64,000 nt of DNA from Diaporthe sp. PMI_573 (taxonomy: Eukaryota > Ascomycota > Sordariomycetes > Diaporthales > Diaporthaceae). Positions 36,120 through 45,947 of this stretch are shown here, piece by piece (within the stretch, counting starts at the first letter, position 1; every line of letters begins with the position of its first letter). Location of the stretch: positions 496,001 through 560,000 of the forward strand of contig JAJTUP010000011.1 of the NCBI GenBank assembly GCA_021399435.1, in the 5' to 3' direction. The notes below the pieces were generated by a model. It ran no database searches. It worked only from the letters and a program-made list of their open reading frames with translations, and was not told the origin of the DNA. Position numbers and translations under genes: made by a program.

Positions 36120-38151
36120 ATGGATCAGTCTGAGGATCTGTCCGGTGGAGCCGACAACTCTGCTGACAGCCAGGCTCAGCGACCTCCTCCTTCAACCCAC
36201 GATGGGGCTGGACTGCTCACTGCAAATCATTCCAATCCTGTACAAGTTATGCCCTGCCAGATCCAGATGTTCGCCAAATTTGACGACCAAGGCCGTCGGT
36301 ACATGGTTTTGGAGAATTTGCCCCTCGAAAAGAACTATGTCGCCAACTGCGTCAATAACGGTGCAGAATTTGCGTAAGTCAACCGTGATGACGCCCGCCC
36401 ATCAGTGATGGGAAACAGGTCCCATGCTCTGTTCCCGCGCATTCACATAGATCACTGGGTCGCTTCTCAAACTTGCCATTTTGCTGACTCCCTTCGTTCC
36501 ACGCAGCATTGGCGGCACCCCAGAGTTTATCTCCGATGCTCTTACCAACGAGCTCGCGGCTCGAGTGGTCCAAGATTCCAGGAACCAGTACACACAGTCA
36601 TGGCATGTTGTTGTCTTCCCTGACTCAAACATGTCCAATGCGCCGATGTCCCAGTTGTACCGTGGCTCTGAAGCAACTGAACGATATTCGATCGCCACAG
36701 CGTTGCGGCCCATTTGTCAGAACTATCAGAACAATGCTCAAACCAACCAGAAGGCTGTGTCCCTCCAGCATCGTCAATACGATCAGCAGGCGACGTTCGT
36801 GCAGCAGCCAATGCTCACTCACAGCAGCGCCATGGGTGGCCACGGACGGGGTGATTCATCTGTCTCACGGTGTCAGCAGTCACAATTCACCACACCCATG
36901 TCTAATAGCTTCAGCAATGGCGGTGGGTCAACGATGATGTTTCCCCAGGAGCAACTCTACTCCCAAACTCCCCATCAGGGCAGCTTTCAAGGATTTGGTC
37001 CGAACAGCGGACCGACTCAAGGCAACTACCAAGGCCAGAGTGACAACATGATGTTCAATCCAAACAGCGCATTCCCGATGGAACCTCTCCCCCAAGTTCA
37101 CCGGCCAATTTTTGACAAGTATGGCTACATCGTCGGCGAGGGAGGTGCCGGTAACAGAAATGACGGCAACATGTACGGTGGCAACTTGTTCAATGAAAAT
37201 ATGTACAGAGCCAGGATGGGCAATACGTCTGGTTCCTCTCAACCTTTCCCATTCCAAGGATCTCAGCAGCAATTCAATTCACCGCAACAGGTACAGAATA
37301 CGGAGATAATGGACCCGCAGCAGGTACAGGATACAGAGATGAGGAGGGACCCACAACTCGCGGCTGCCGCCCAGTCGTTTTACTCTTTTGTCACAAATAA
37401 GATGGACCAGGATGAGAACGTTCAAGATGAGGATGACCGAGTTGGCGATTACCAAGATGACGGTGATTTCGAAGAGAAGAACCCAGACGAGGGCATCGCG
37501 ATGGGAACCACCAGCGGTAAGAACGCAAACAGCTCCAGCAGCCAGCCGGCACCTCCTCCTCCCAGCCAGCCGGAAAGCCCGCCAACGGAGGTCCTCCCGG
37601 CCAGCGAGCGGGAGCCGTACCGCTTCTTCGACAACACGGGGATCGGACTCTGCGATTACTGTGGCCGCGACGGCCACGAGGCCGAGGCATGTCTCAAGTG
37701 GGACCCGGTTCACTACGACAAGCCCGTGTGCACGGCGTGCAACAACGATCAGCACTCTCTTGATGAGTGTCCCAGGTTCCGTGCCATGCCCACACCGGAG
37801 AAGCAGGCCCTACTCCTCGATAAAGGCGCCGGCAGACCCGGTGTACGCAGCCAGTACTACCCGTGGACGAGCTATGTCCACCGCGACGGCTACAGGATCA
37901 GTGACGCCGGACTTCCGCTGACGAGGCGGTTCCTGTTCAATCTCTCGGTCAGCCCTGAAAGCGGCGCGATGCTTCAGAACATATGGAAGGTGTGGGACTA
38001 TGGTCAGGGCGTCCCGGACCAGTTTCAAGACCCCCGGGCCGAGTCTCTGGCGGGCGACCCGGCGGCCCCAGTGGATGAGAGGTTCATGGGTGGCAAGCAC
38101 GGGCTAGGTTGGAATGTCCACCCGCCCGTTGGATTCGGCGGAAGCAACTGA
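36120..38151 (+). CDS. Q/N-rich protein with two CCHC zinc knuckles
   Basis: Exons 36120-36373 and 36507-38151, 632 aa; the intron of 133 bp is GT-AG in frame. The ATG at 36120 is the first in frame. Residues 40-180 form a possible folded N-terminal domain (PCQIQMFAKFDDQGRRYMVL, then SIGGTPEFISDALTNELAAR-like sequence after the intron). Residues 180-420 are rich in Gln, Asn, Gly, Met and Ser, of prion-like composition. Two zinc knuckles follow at about 466-505: CDYCGRDGHEAEAC and CTACNNDQHSLDEC, both C-x2-C-x4-H-x4-C. The C-terminal part is YYPWTSYVHRDGYRISDAGL.. and ends GFGGSN. Zinc knuckles of this type usually bind single-stranded RNA or DNA, so a role in RNA handling or granules is inferred. 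No orthologue is named. Confidence 0.85.
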
Positions 38152-38274
38152 GTCATCAACAATGTCATGAGGAAGACGGGAATGGCGAAGCGTCATGTCA
38201 TCTAAGTGAACAAGCCGCAGGTCTTTGTAATTCACACATACTAGTACAGTAACACAGTCACATTCTTGAATTTG

Positions 38275-38500
38275 CGACAACCTCTTGTGAAATATCCTCC
38301 TTTGGGATATCTTCCTGTGACATACATACCCTTCTGCGGGATTATGACTGACAAGATTCCATTCTATGGGATAAATTCCTGTGAGATACTCTCCTTCCGT
38401 AGGAGGTTATTGCATGGGAGGTTGGGCAGTGAGCACTGCCCAGGTGTCACTACATAAGTAAATAGATGCTGTAGTAGCGGACACTCGAGCATGATCGCAG
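38275..38500 (-). repeat. dispersed YATAGGAGG element, copy 5 (reverse)
   Basis: About eight degenerate units (TATCCTCCTTTGGGATATC, CTTCCGTAGGAGGTTATTG and similar) precede reverse module A: GGGCAGTGAGCACTGCCCAG, then ATAGATGCTGTAGTAGCGGA (38412-38475). The GGGCAGTGAGCACTGCCC part is itself a near-perfect palindrome. Confidence 0.7.
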
Positions 38501-39018
38501 TCAGATGCAATTGACGAGGCCAATACGCCAAATGTGGCATTACTTGACTCGAAATGGGAGGAAACGGACCAAAGAAACCCGTTGTAGAGTCTTTAGTGCT
38601 GGCACCTCAGCCCCTGCACTGCTTAATGGCATTGTGCACGGGATGTAGAAGATGCCGTGGTAATAAGGTAAATCGTCGAAAATACCATCACTACTATGAG
38701 GTGACATTCTCTCAGACTGGCTTCATGCCATGAAAGCTCGGAGCGGGTGTGCGTGCATCAGCCGTCATAAATGGCGCACAGGTACGCAGACCAAGACACA
38801 AATTAGAACTCAACAGCCCCGACAGCCCTACGAAGATGCCAATTCCCAATTAGTTCAGTTGAGTCGAGACATTTGTTGCCGAGAGGGTTACATACAAGCT
38901 CTGTCAATATTTGTCAGCCGTGCATCAGACTACCAACTGACCAACAGTTGATGATATGTGAGCTTTAGGGGCAATGGTAGTATCCCAATGATATCTTCAC
39001 TACCTGGGTACTTCGGGA
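38501..39018. other. intergenic, nothing recognised
   Basis: Between a dispersed repeat and the foldback element. No gene is seen. Confidence 0.5.
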
Positions 39019-39511
39019 GGCGGAACTCCCACCCATGGTTTTCCGTCCGCCCACCCAGCTTTTACTGTCCGCCCACCTAGTACAAAAATTTGGCTACACA
39101 CACCACTAGAAAAAAGGTATCCTGCCAAGACAAAAATGGCCTATATACTTTAAGCTACTTAAGCCCTCTAGCCCTTTAGCCCTCTAGCCCTTTAGCCTTC
39201 TAGCCTTCTAACTATAGTACTCTCTAGCCTTTTAACTCTCTAGCTTTAATTTAGCCTTCTAGCTCTCTAGTCATACTATTCTTTAGCCAGAAAGCTAAAA
39301 AAGTAAAAAGCTAAAAGGTTAAAAAATTAATATATAGCGAAAGGGCTAGAGGGCTTAAATAGTTTAAAGTATAGGCTTTTTTTGTCTTAGCAAAATATCT
39401 TTTTTTTAGTAGTATGTATAGCCAAATTTTTGTACTAGGTGGGCGGACAGTAAAAGCTGGGTGGGCGGACGGAAAACCAGGGAAGGGCGGACGTTGGCTG
39501 GGCGGAACTCC
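39019..39511. mobile_element. foldback (long inverted repeat) element
   Basis: A stretch at 39036-39096 (TTTTCCGTCCGCCCACCC.., GTACAAAAATTTGGCTA) is repeated in reverse at 39419-39480 with almost no change. The inverted match continues with divergence toward the centre (GACAAAAATGGCC.. against its reverse) for about 150 nt per arm. The arms carry two copies of GTCCGCCCACC. The centre is AT-rich with tandem TAGCCCTCTAGCCCTT-like units (39155-39290). The direct repeat GGCGGAACTCC stands at both ends (39019-39029 and 39501-39511) and may be a target duplication. No coding capacity, so non-autonomous. Confidence 0.8.
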
Positions 39512-39581
39512 ACGGCGCTCCACAAATGCTACTGTCTGCATTGACTATGTGATGTAGAAAATTTATTTTATAACAGTTACG

Positions 39582-39653
39582 GGTCCTTTGGCGCAATGGT
39601 AGCGCGTCACTTTCCGGTGGTGAAGGTTCACGGTTCGAGTCCGTGGAGGATCG
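39582..39653 (+). tRNA. tRNA-Arg (anticodon CCG), no intron
   Basis: 72 nt folds as a full cloverleaf. Acceptor stem GGTCCTT/GAGGATC (two G-T pairs), D stem GCGC/GCGC around AATGGTA, anticodon stem TCACT/GGTGA with loop TTCCGGT, T stem CACGG/CCGTG with loop TTCGAGT, discriminator G. Anticodon CCG at positions 34-36 reads codon CGG. A T6 run at 39655-39660 is the RNA polymerase III terminator. Confidence 0.95.
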
Positions 39654-39654
39654 A

Positions 39655-39660
39655 TTTTTT
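39655..39660 (+). terminator. pol III T-tract after tRNA-Arg
   Basis: Six T directly after the tRNA 3' end, the usual RNA polymerase III stop. Confidence 0.85.
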
Positions 39661-39718
39661 GGCTGGAAAGCAGCGGTCTTGTCACTCATTCAGCAAATTT
39701 TTGGTCTAATGTTGTTAC

Positions 39719-39763
39719 AGTGGTGAAGGTGCAATGTTTGAGTTTGTAAAGGATTCTTTGTTT
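39719..39763 (+). pseudogene. decayed copy of the tRNA-Arg 3' half
   Basis: Aligns without gaps to the anticodon-stem-to-terminator part of the tRNA 100 nt upstream (TGGTGAAGGT identical, then CAATGTTTGAGTTTGTAAAG against CACGGTTCGAGTCCGTGGAG). Most differences are C to T or G to A. The T-stem is destroyed, so it cannot fold. Confidence 0.65.
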
Positions 39764-40060
39764 TCAAATGTTGTTAATGCAGCTTTTCATGTCACCCAAA
39801 TTCTTACCGTAGTAAAGCCACATTCTCCAAAAATTTACAATGTCATCACAGAGCCCTGTGCCTAGGTAGTTTGCTTACCTTCTGCGGCGGAAAAAAAAAA
39901 TGAAAACACTACAAGGAGGCATATCTCACAGGCGCCTACAAATCCGGAACCGGGCTCACGGCCTTAACAGTACTCCTCCACCCATGAGCATACAGATGTC
40001 GTTCCGAGCAGGGGGCACCCTTTCACCAAGCAAAGCTCGTAGAAATGGAACGCGTTACGG
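39764..40060. other. intergenic, AT-rich
   Basis: Short AT-rich interval with an A10 tract near 39892-39901. Nothing else is seen. Confidence 0.5.
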
Positions 40061-40160
40061 GTGGTTTCGTTTTTAAGTGGTTTCGTTTTTAAGTGGTTTC
40101 GTTTTTAATCCGTGTACGTACGCTTCTTAAGCAGTATGTAGGAGGCCCCTTCATACAGTG
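40061..40160 (+). repeat. GTGGTTTCGTTTT repeat, copy 2, with three tandem units
   Basis: AAGTGGTTTCGTTTTT occurs three times in tandem (about 40067-40118), followed by AATCCGTGTACGTACGCTTC, then TTAAGCAGTATGTAGGAGGC. The part after the tandem units is the reverse complement of 26812-26880. A shorter relative is at 53627-53657. Confidence 0.7.
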
Positions 40161-40239
40161 GTAAACGCTTAAACACCCAGCGTTAAAAAAAAAACCCACA
40201 ATGCTGATAACAGTAGGTTTAGAATACGACTCCCCATAT

Positions 40240-40400
40240 AATGACAATCCCATAGCGTGATATTCTATAGAACAACCTCCAGTAGCAAGATTATTCCATA
40301 GGAGGGTATTCCCTCCTATAAATGACCTATGGGAACAACTTGTACAGGGTAATCAGATGAGAAGTAGGGAAGCCCCAAGTGCTCCGCAATGACACGTTCA
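40240..40400 (+). repeat. dispersed YATAGGAGG element, copy 6 (module B end only)
   Basis: Units at 40240-40345 (CCATAGGAGGGTATTCCCTC and similar) followed by module B: AATCAGATGAGAAGTAGGGA, then AGCCCCAAGTGCTCCGCAAT (40351-40390). No module A was found at the other side. The last part lies just downstream of the regulator gene stop codon. Confidence 0.65.
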
Positions 40401-40432
40401 AAATGTTTAAGAATGTAACTGTATTACTGTAA

Positions 40433-42778
40433 TCATGTGGGCGGTGATTGCATCCCGTCCATGTCTGGCAAAAAGTGTGTAAAGATGTTGTCCAGATAAA
40501 CCTGCTCAAGAGTTTCATCACTCAGAAAGAACGGGCCATCGCCGCTATTCTGGTTGTTAACTGGTGATGCAGTCTGATCGTCGAGTATGGGATGGATATA
40601 ATGTGTGGATACTCGTATTGTAGCGTCTTGAAGCCGGCCTGAACCTTCTCGGGGAGGGACGGGCGGCGTCATTTGGCTTATCTTGGGATCAACCAGTGCC
40701 CAGAACAGAGCTGGATGGAAGACGATGGAAATGCCTTTGTTACTTGGTGATTGCGCATTGTTTTGCGCAATGAAATCCAGGTCTTGTAAAATCTTGAGCT
40801 GTTGATATGAACCTTAGCTTCTGTAAATGAAGGTACTGAAGTTGATACCCGTGAAGCTGTCCGGGTAAGATACCTACTTTCTGGGAAATGTGCGGCCATG
40901 ATGTCGACAACCTCCCCAAGAACCCTTTGCACCAGCTGAGGTCACCCCTCGCCTTCTGAGCCACTTTAACATCGCTGGTACGCTGAAACAGCCATGGTAT
41001 TGTTGCTAGTACTGCAACCAGCTGACCGACCAAGGGATCGTAAACTTCAAAATTTTGCGATTCGCAAGACCTTAGTAGACGAAACACCCACGCTGAATGA
41101 TATAGCGCCTGATCCACTGTTTGCTGTAGAAACAGGCGCGACTGCGGACCTTTGGGCTTGTCACGCATCGCTACTAGGTGAATAAAGGGATGATTTAAAA
41201 TGGCTGGGATAGCATGGGACACGACTTGCATCAGAACCCAAGGAACCCAGTATTCGCGCTGTTCATGAAGCTCAGCTGAGGATCGTTCGGTAAAACGGAC
41301 ATTCCTTAGAAGGTGTCGATGAGCCATCATTGCTTCATGTTCGAATATTTGGGCGCAAAGAGTGTTGTGCAACGACCCAGAAGCCCAAGCGGTCCCGGCT
41401 TTTCCGATTCGAATTTGGTGCATGTATGATGAGAGGTGGCCCCATATCCCGATGAGCTTGATGTAGTATGTCGTAATTCCCAAATCCTCCACAGCATCTT
41501 CAGAGTAAAGATCTGCTGGACATTCACCGTCGTTTGTGGGAGGGAGCGATGGTGGTATCGGAGCGCTGGCTGGGTAATTAATGGTGTCGTCGTCTTGTGA
41601 TGCTGTGCACTGTTGCGGAGTAAATGTTTGTTCGAGGATAAACACGGTCCAGTGGCATTTTAGGCCGAATTCCTGATCAGGTGAAGAGTCGATAGAACCA
41701 AGCTGAAGTGATTTGCGCAAAGCTTCGAGTCTAGATAAAGTCCCGATGCTCATCCAAGCCTGGCCCGGCCTGCAAGCTGAAGTTCCCATGTCAACCGCCG
41801 TGTAGCGCGTGGAGGAAGGGGCCTCATAGAGTGTCGCACTTACCAGCAACATCAACCAAAACTAGCAATGATAACGCTTGTAATACTTCTAGATTAGGAA
41901 TTCCGCGTAGAGCCAGACTCGTGACTTCTTGCCGGGATGAGGTGCTGTAGAATTCGACCGCTTCTGCCTCCCGGCCCAAGTAAAATTCATGGGACCCAAA
42001 ATGCAAGATGAGTGCCAGGAAGCTCCAACGGAGAAATTGGGGCGACGTGAGAATGTAACCTCTGAGCCCAATCAGCTTGAAAAGCTGTAATGGCTGATAA
42101 TGAAGTTTGTTACGGTACACGTTAATAAGGTGGTCGAAGACCTCTGGGGGTGGATCCGGACTTGAATGCCGAGTCAGCCAAATAATGCTCAAGGAAGACG
42201 GTAACGACGTACTTAGAAACACTAAAGGTCGCAGCTACAAGTCGTTGTGGCTGCTCGAGCATGTTGTTGCCTCCAAAGCTGGAATCGGGCCGGCTACGCG
42301 ACATCATGTTAGGAACACTTGTAGAAGTGTTTAGTGAGGGATCGGGTTCGCCAGTTGACGGTGGTCTTGAAAGAAAGTCAGAACTGCCCTGGATGTTGGG
42401 TATAAGCTATCAACTTACTGCAGCAACTGGTAGATATCTTTGACTTGCGACTCCAGCATCTGAAATCGCTCTTGTAATTCATTTTTGTTGGTTCTTTACT
42501 CAAATCAGCAAGAAAGACCACCATGAGCCATTACGTTGCCTGGCGCACTTCTTCCGCTCCCGGTTACTTTTCCTGACAGCTGATTTTGGTGGCTCGGGCG
42601 ACCGATAAACGCACGACTGATTCAGACGCTTGCAAAACGAGCATGCGGGTCTCTCTGCCGTGCATTTGCTCTTTTTCCTCCTGTGCGAAGAGTGATCAGC
42701 ACGGCGGCATCTTGCGCGTGATCAGATAGAGCCTCACCGACATGGCTCGCATGCTTGCTTGCTCCGTGGTTCCGACAT
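40433..42778 (-). CDS. Zn2Cys6 fungal-specific transcription factor, 657 aa
   Basis: Seven exons: 42738-42778, 42535-42680, 42419-42470, 42213-42365, 41844-42160, 40878-41776 and 40433-40798. All six introns (52-79 bp) are GT-AG and the frame closes exactly. The first intron lies inside the zinc cluster; after joining, cysteines stand at 10, 13, 20, 27, 30 and 37 (C-x2-C-x6-C-x6-C-x2-C-x6-C). A short coiled coil follows (RFQMLESQVKDIYQLLQ). The fungal-specific TF domain then begins around PEVFDHLINVYRNKL, with typical blocks SHEFYLGREAEAVEF, LEVLQALSLLVLVDVAG, ACRPGQAWMSIGTLSRLEAL and the CHWTVFILEQTF helix. The last acceptor (AACAG before 40798) and the 42366 acceptor have close alternatives in the same frame. 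Targets are unknown; it stands beside an amine-oxidase gene in the same orientation. Confidence 0.88.
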
Positions 42779-43244
42779 TCCTGTAGCTGAGCGGAATCAT
42801 TCAACTGCCGGGTCGGTTGATGAGGGTAAGAGAAGTCCGGGTCCCGGGGAAAAGATGGGGACGGAACAGAGTCGCAGCGATAGCGCCCGTGTACCAGGGG
42901 CATGGAATGAGGGTAGATCACGTAAGCGGAACCCGAATCACGAAACCAACTCGGCATCGCGACAGGCATAGTTCCGACATGTAAACGCTGCTTTCGAGGG
43001 TCAACCTTCGAGACTTGCGGAATGTAAACAATCAACCTGTCTTCATAAGCCTTGTCTCTCTTACGAATGATCTCTCAGAAAACCAAGCAACATTGCTTTT
43101 TGTTACCCAATGTACTACTCTGTCACGCACGATCTGCGCCTATGCTGCACATATCCGTTGTGCCGTTCACCCTACTCGTGACCCTTTGCGGGTATGACTC
43201 CTCAAGCGTGGAGGAAGTGACTTATTCCCCGAGGTATGTCGTTA
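42779..43244. other. intergenic between regulator and oxidase
   Basis: Promoter of the regulator and 3' flank of the oxidase. Nothing else is seen. Confidence 0.6.
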
Positions 43245-44684
43245 CTAAAGCCTAGCTCTGTCTTGCCCATCAAGCTTCGCCCTCTCCTGAGCGTTCAGCT
43301 CCCGTCGTTCCGGCCCACCTCTACTACCGTCACCCAGGAATGCGTCCGGTTGGTGCTCATAGTCCTTGCGGAAACGCCACTTGTTAGCCAAGTGCCGAGG
43401 AAGCTCTTTCTTGATCCCCAAAGATAGGTATTCGCCAAGGACCGGAAGGAATTTGAAAGCACTAGAGCAAGATATGTCAGTGTACATTCCGAATGATGAC
43501 TTTTCCTGAACTCACTGTCCACTGCCCCCTCCACCAAAAAACAAGTTCTTATAGTCCGGATGGTAGTCCATGATGAAGTCACCCGTAGGCGTATCTGTGT
43601 ACCAGCAGAGAGCCACCCTGTCGAATGGACGATCTGCGAGCTCGGGTAGTATCTCGCGCAACCCTTGGCGAAGGCGCGCCTCGGAATCGGCTGGCGCAAA
43701 ATTCGGGCGCTCACGCGAGAGCGCCGGTGGTACAGAGATGTTACTCGTCGTCGTGTTGTTGTCATTCTTGGATGGCGCTCGAGTGTACCCCCAGCCGTGC
43801 ACAGCAAACTTGAGCATGTTGGTGTCCTCATGAGGAGGGAAGTTGAACCACCCTGTTGAGAAGTTGGCGTATATGGGAAGATTCTTGTACTTTTCCATCT
43901 CTGACTCTGTCAAACGGACATACCCCAAAGCCTGGGCTGTCGACAGAGTCGAGTTGTAAGTGGGAACGAGACCGGACGCCCAAGCTCCAGCTGTGAGTAC
44001 AAACTGATCGCCCTCAATCAGTCTGCCTGCAAGTGTACGAACTGACTTGATCACACCCTGGGCATCACTGTTGAAGCCGAGCACAGTACCAGCTGGGCCT
44101 GCCGTGAAAGACACACCCAGTTTGAGACACTCGTTCCTCAGCTGAGTGATAGCCTTGCTAGCATCTGCCCAGCCACCTGACTCATTAATATAGCCCTCAA
44201 AATCTGGCTCAGCAAGCTTGCCGGTAAGAATCGGGAAATGTCGCTTCGCTGCCGCAGCGTCTTTCAATGGAGACCAGGCAAGTTGTCGCTTGTCTAGTTG
44301 GAACGTTGTTTTGTTCATCCAAGACTCTTTCCCCGGCTTCTTTGAGCCACAAAGAATGTACCGGGAAGGGTAAAATATGCCCTCATATTTGGACTCCCTG
44401 GACCATTTCAAGTAGGCATCATAGGCAATGCTACAATAGTCCTCATCACCGTAGTCGAAGCGGATGACTCGCGAGATATCTGAGCTGGAGCCATCTGGAA
44501 CCTGGAGTATGAAACGTTAGCACTATCATACAAAACCAAGAAAAGAAAAACTGAATTGAATCACCGGTGGCATGTGTCTGTCGACGACAAGAATGTTCCG
44601 GTAGCCTTCGGAGGCTAATTGTTTGGCAGTGGCGAGGCCGAACAACCCTGCACCAACAACTACAATTTTGCTGTTTTGATCCAT
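43245..44684 (-). CDS. FAD-dependent amine oxidase, fructosyl-amino-acid oxidase (amadoriase)/sarcosine oxidase type
   Basis: Exons 44565-44684, 43516-44501 and 43245-43461 give 440 aa, the usual length. KIVVVGAGLFGLATA at 6-20 is the Rossmann FAD motif (GxGxxG at 11-16). IRFDYGDEDYCSIAYDAYLKW is the family block after intron 1. Cys339 in ALCWYTDTPTGDFIMDYHPD is the cysteine that binds FAD covalently in this family. FFGGGGSGHAFKFLPVLGE, spanning intron 2, is the C-terminal flavin-binding loop. The protein ends in ARL, a type 1 peroxisomal targeting signal, as in fungal amadoriases. Known reaction: oxidative deglycation of N-substituted amino acids to free amino acid, glucosone and H2O2. Sarcosine or pipecolate oxidase activity cannot be excluded. 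Divergent from the MFS gene. Confidence 0.9.
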
Positions 44685-45947
44685 ACTGAGAAGCCTGGCA
44701 GGCGGTAATGAAAATGTGATGAAGTTTGCGGGCTATCCACAGACATTTCCGTTGGCGACTTGTTCCTTCATATATGAGATGCGTGGAGCGGAACGATCTA
44801 CACCAAAATCCACCGGGTGCCGTGCACGTGAGCGGTTCACCGGCACGGATGCTGCGTTCCGGGCCCAGCGCCTATTGATCAAGTCGGCCTCCTACAGCAA
44901 AGATAATTTGTGAATAACGTGAATCGCTTGCGTGATCTGGGGTGGATTCTGTAATCCACGATCTTACGTTTCCTAATTGTGATCATTGGACTTCCCAGGC
45001 CACGAAGCGGCGGAATTTGAGAGAAAGCTCAACGTGAGCCCGTCCGGATCATCGTCCAAGCATCGATTGCGGAAGTCGGAGGGCAGGAATGGCCTATTTC
45101 ATCGATACTTCATTCTCCGACGACTTTATCCAAGTCATGGGGATGCAAATACCTCCTTCACTAGTCAATCGAGCAGGCGATTGACATCTGGCTCAGGTTA
45201 TCTTGCTTGGGTCTACCATTGGCAGCGACCATGTCATCATCTCAGCCGATCCGGACCCACAAATGGGGACGGCCCTCAAAGTGCACTGGATTAACCTTCC
45301 AGGCCCACTCCACAAGGGACTGAGTGTTGTTGGAATATGGAGTGCAGCTGCCATGTCAGTGAATGGCTGCTGTACTTGTGCCAAACTAGGTTCTCTTTGT
45401 CTTTTAACCCCTTATGTGAGCACTATATAGGATTCCAAAGAGTGTGTTTCCTCAAATTTTGCCCTTGATAAGTAATTATGTATACTGAGTAAGCGGTGAT
45501 CAAGACGACAGGTTTGTGTGTATGTATTTGATAGCTAATAAGAGCAAGCCATATCCAACTCAAAATGTTTAATTGCCGTTATGGGTAATGTGCCGAATAG
45601 AGATATGCAATTAAGAGATATGCTGTCCCCGGAGCGCCCCAAAGCTAGAGGGTCTGGACAAATCGCCCGCATCTGACCCTTGCAGGTGGACGCCGAAGCT
45701 GCACTTGACCTGGCTTGATCTTCCCGTGGGACCCGCATCGCGATTGCACACAACGCCAGGCATATTCTGCGCGCGTCTGTCATACAAACTCAAGGATCTG
45801 GTGACATACCTTTGAGCCGTGCACACCCAGCCTTAGGTTTGATTAAAAAGCTGCTCAGTTCGTTTCACTCTAGGTACCTAGGTACCCCGTTCTAAGCAGT
45901 GCCGGGACTCGAAGTAGCAAAGGAATCGCTCTAGAGCGAGCGCAGCC
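44685..45947. promoter_or_regulatory. divergent intergenic region, oxidase and MFS genes
   Basis: 1.26 kb between two divergent starts. A tandem CTAGGTACCTAGGTACC palindrome lies at 45870-45886, about 62 bp upstream of the MFS ATG, a fair place for a regulatory site, though CCTAGGTACCTAGG-like motifs are common in such genomes. No gene is seen. Confidence 0.45.
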
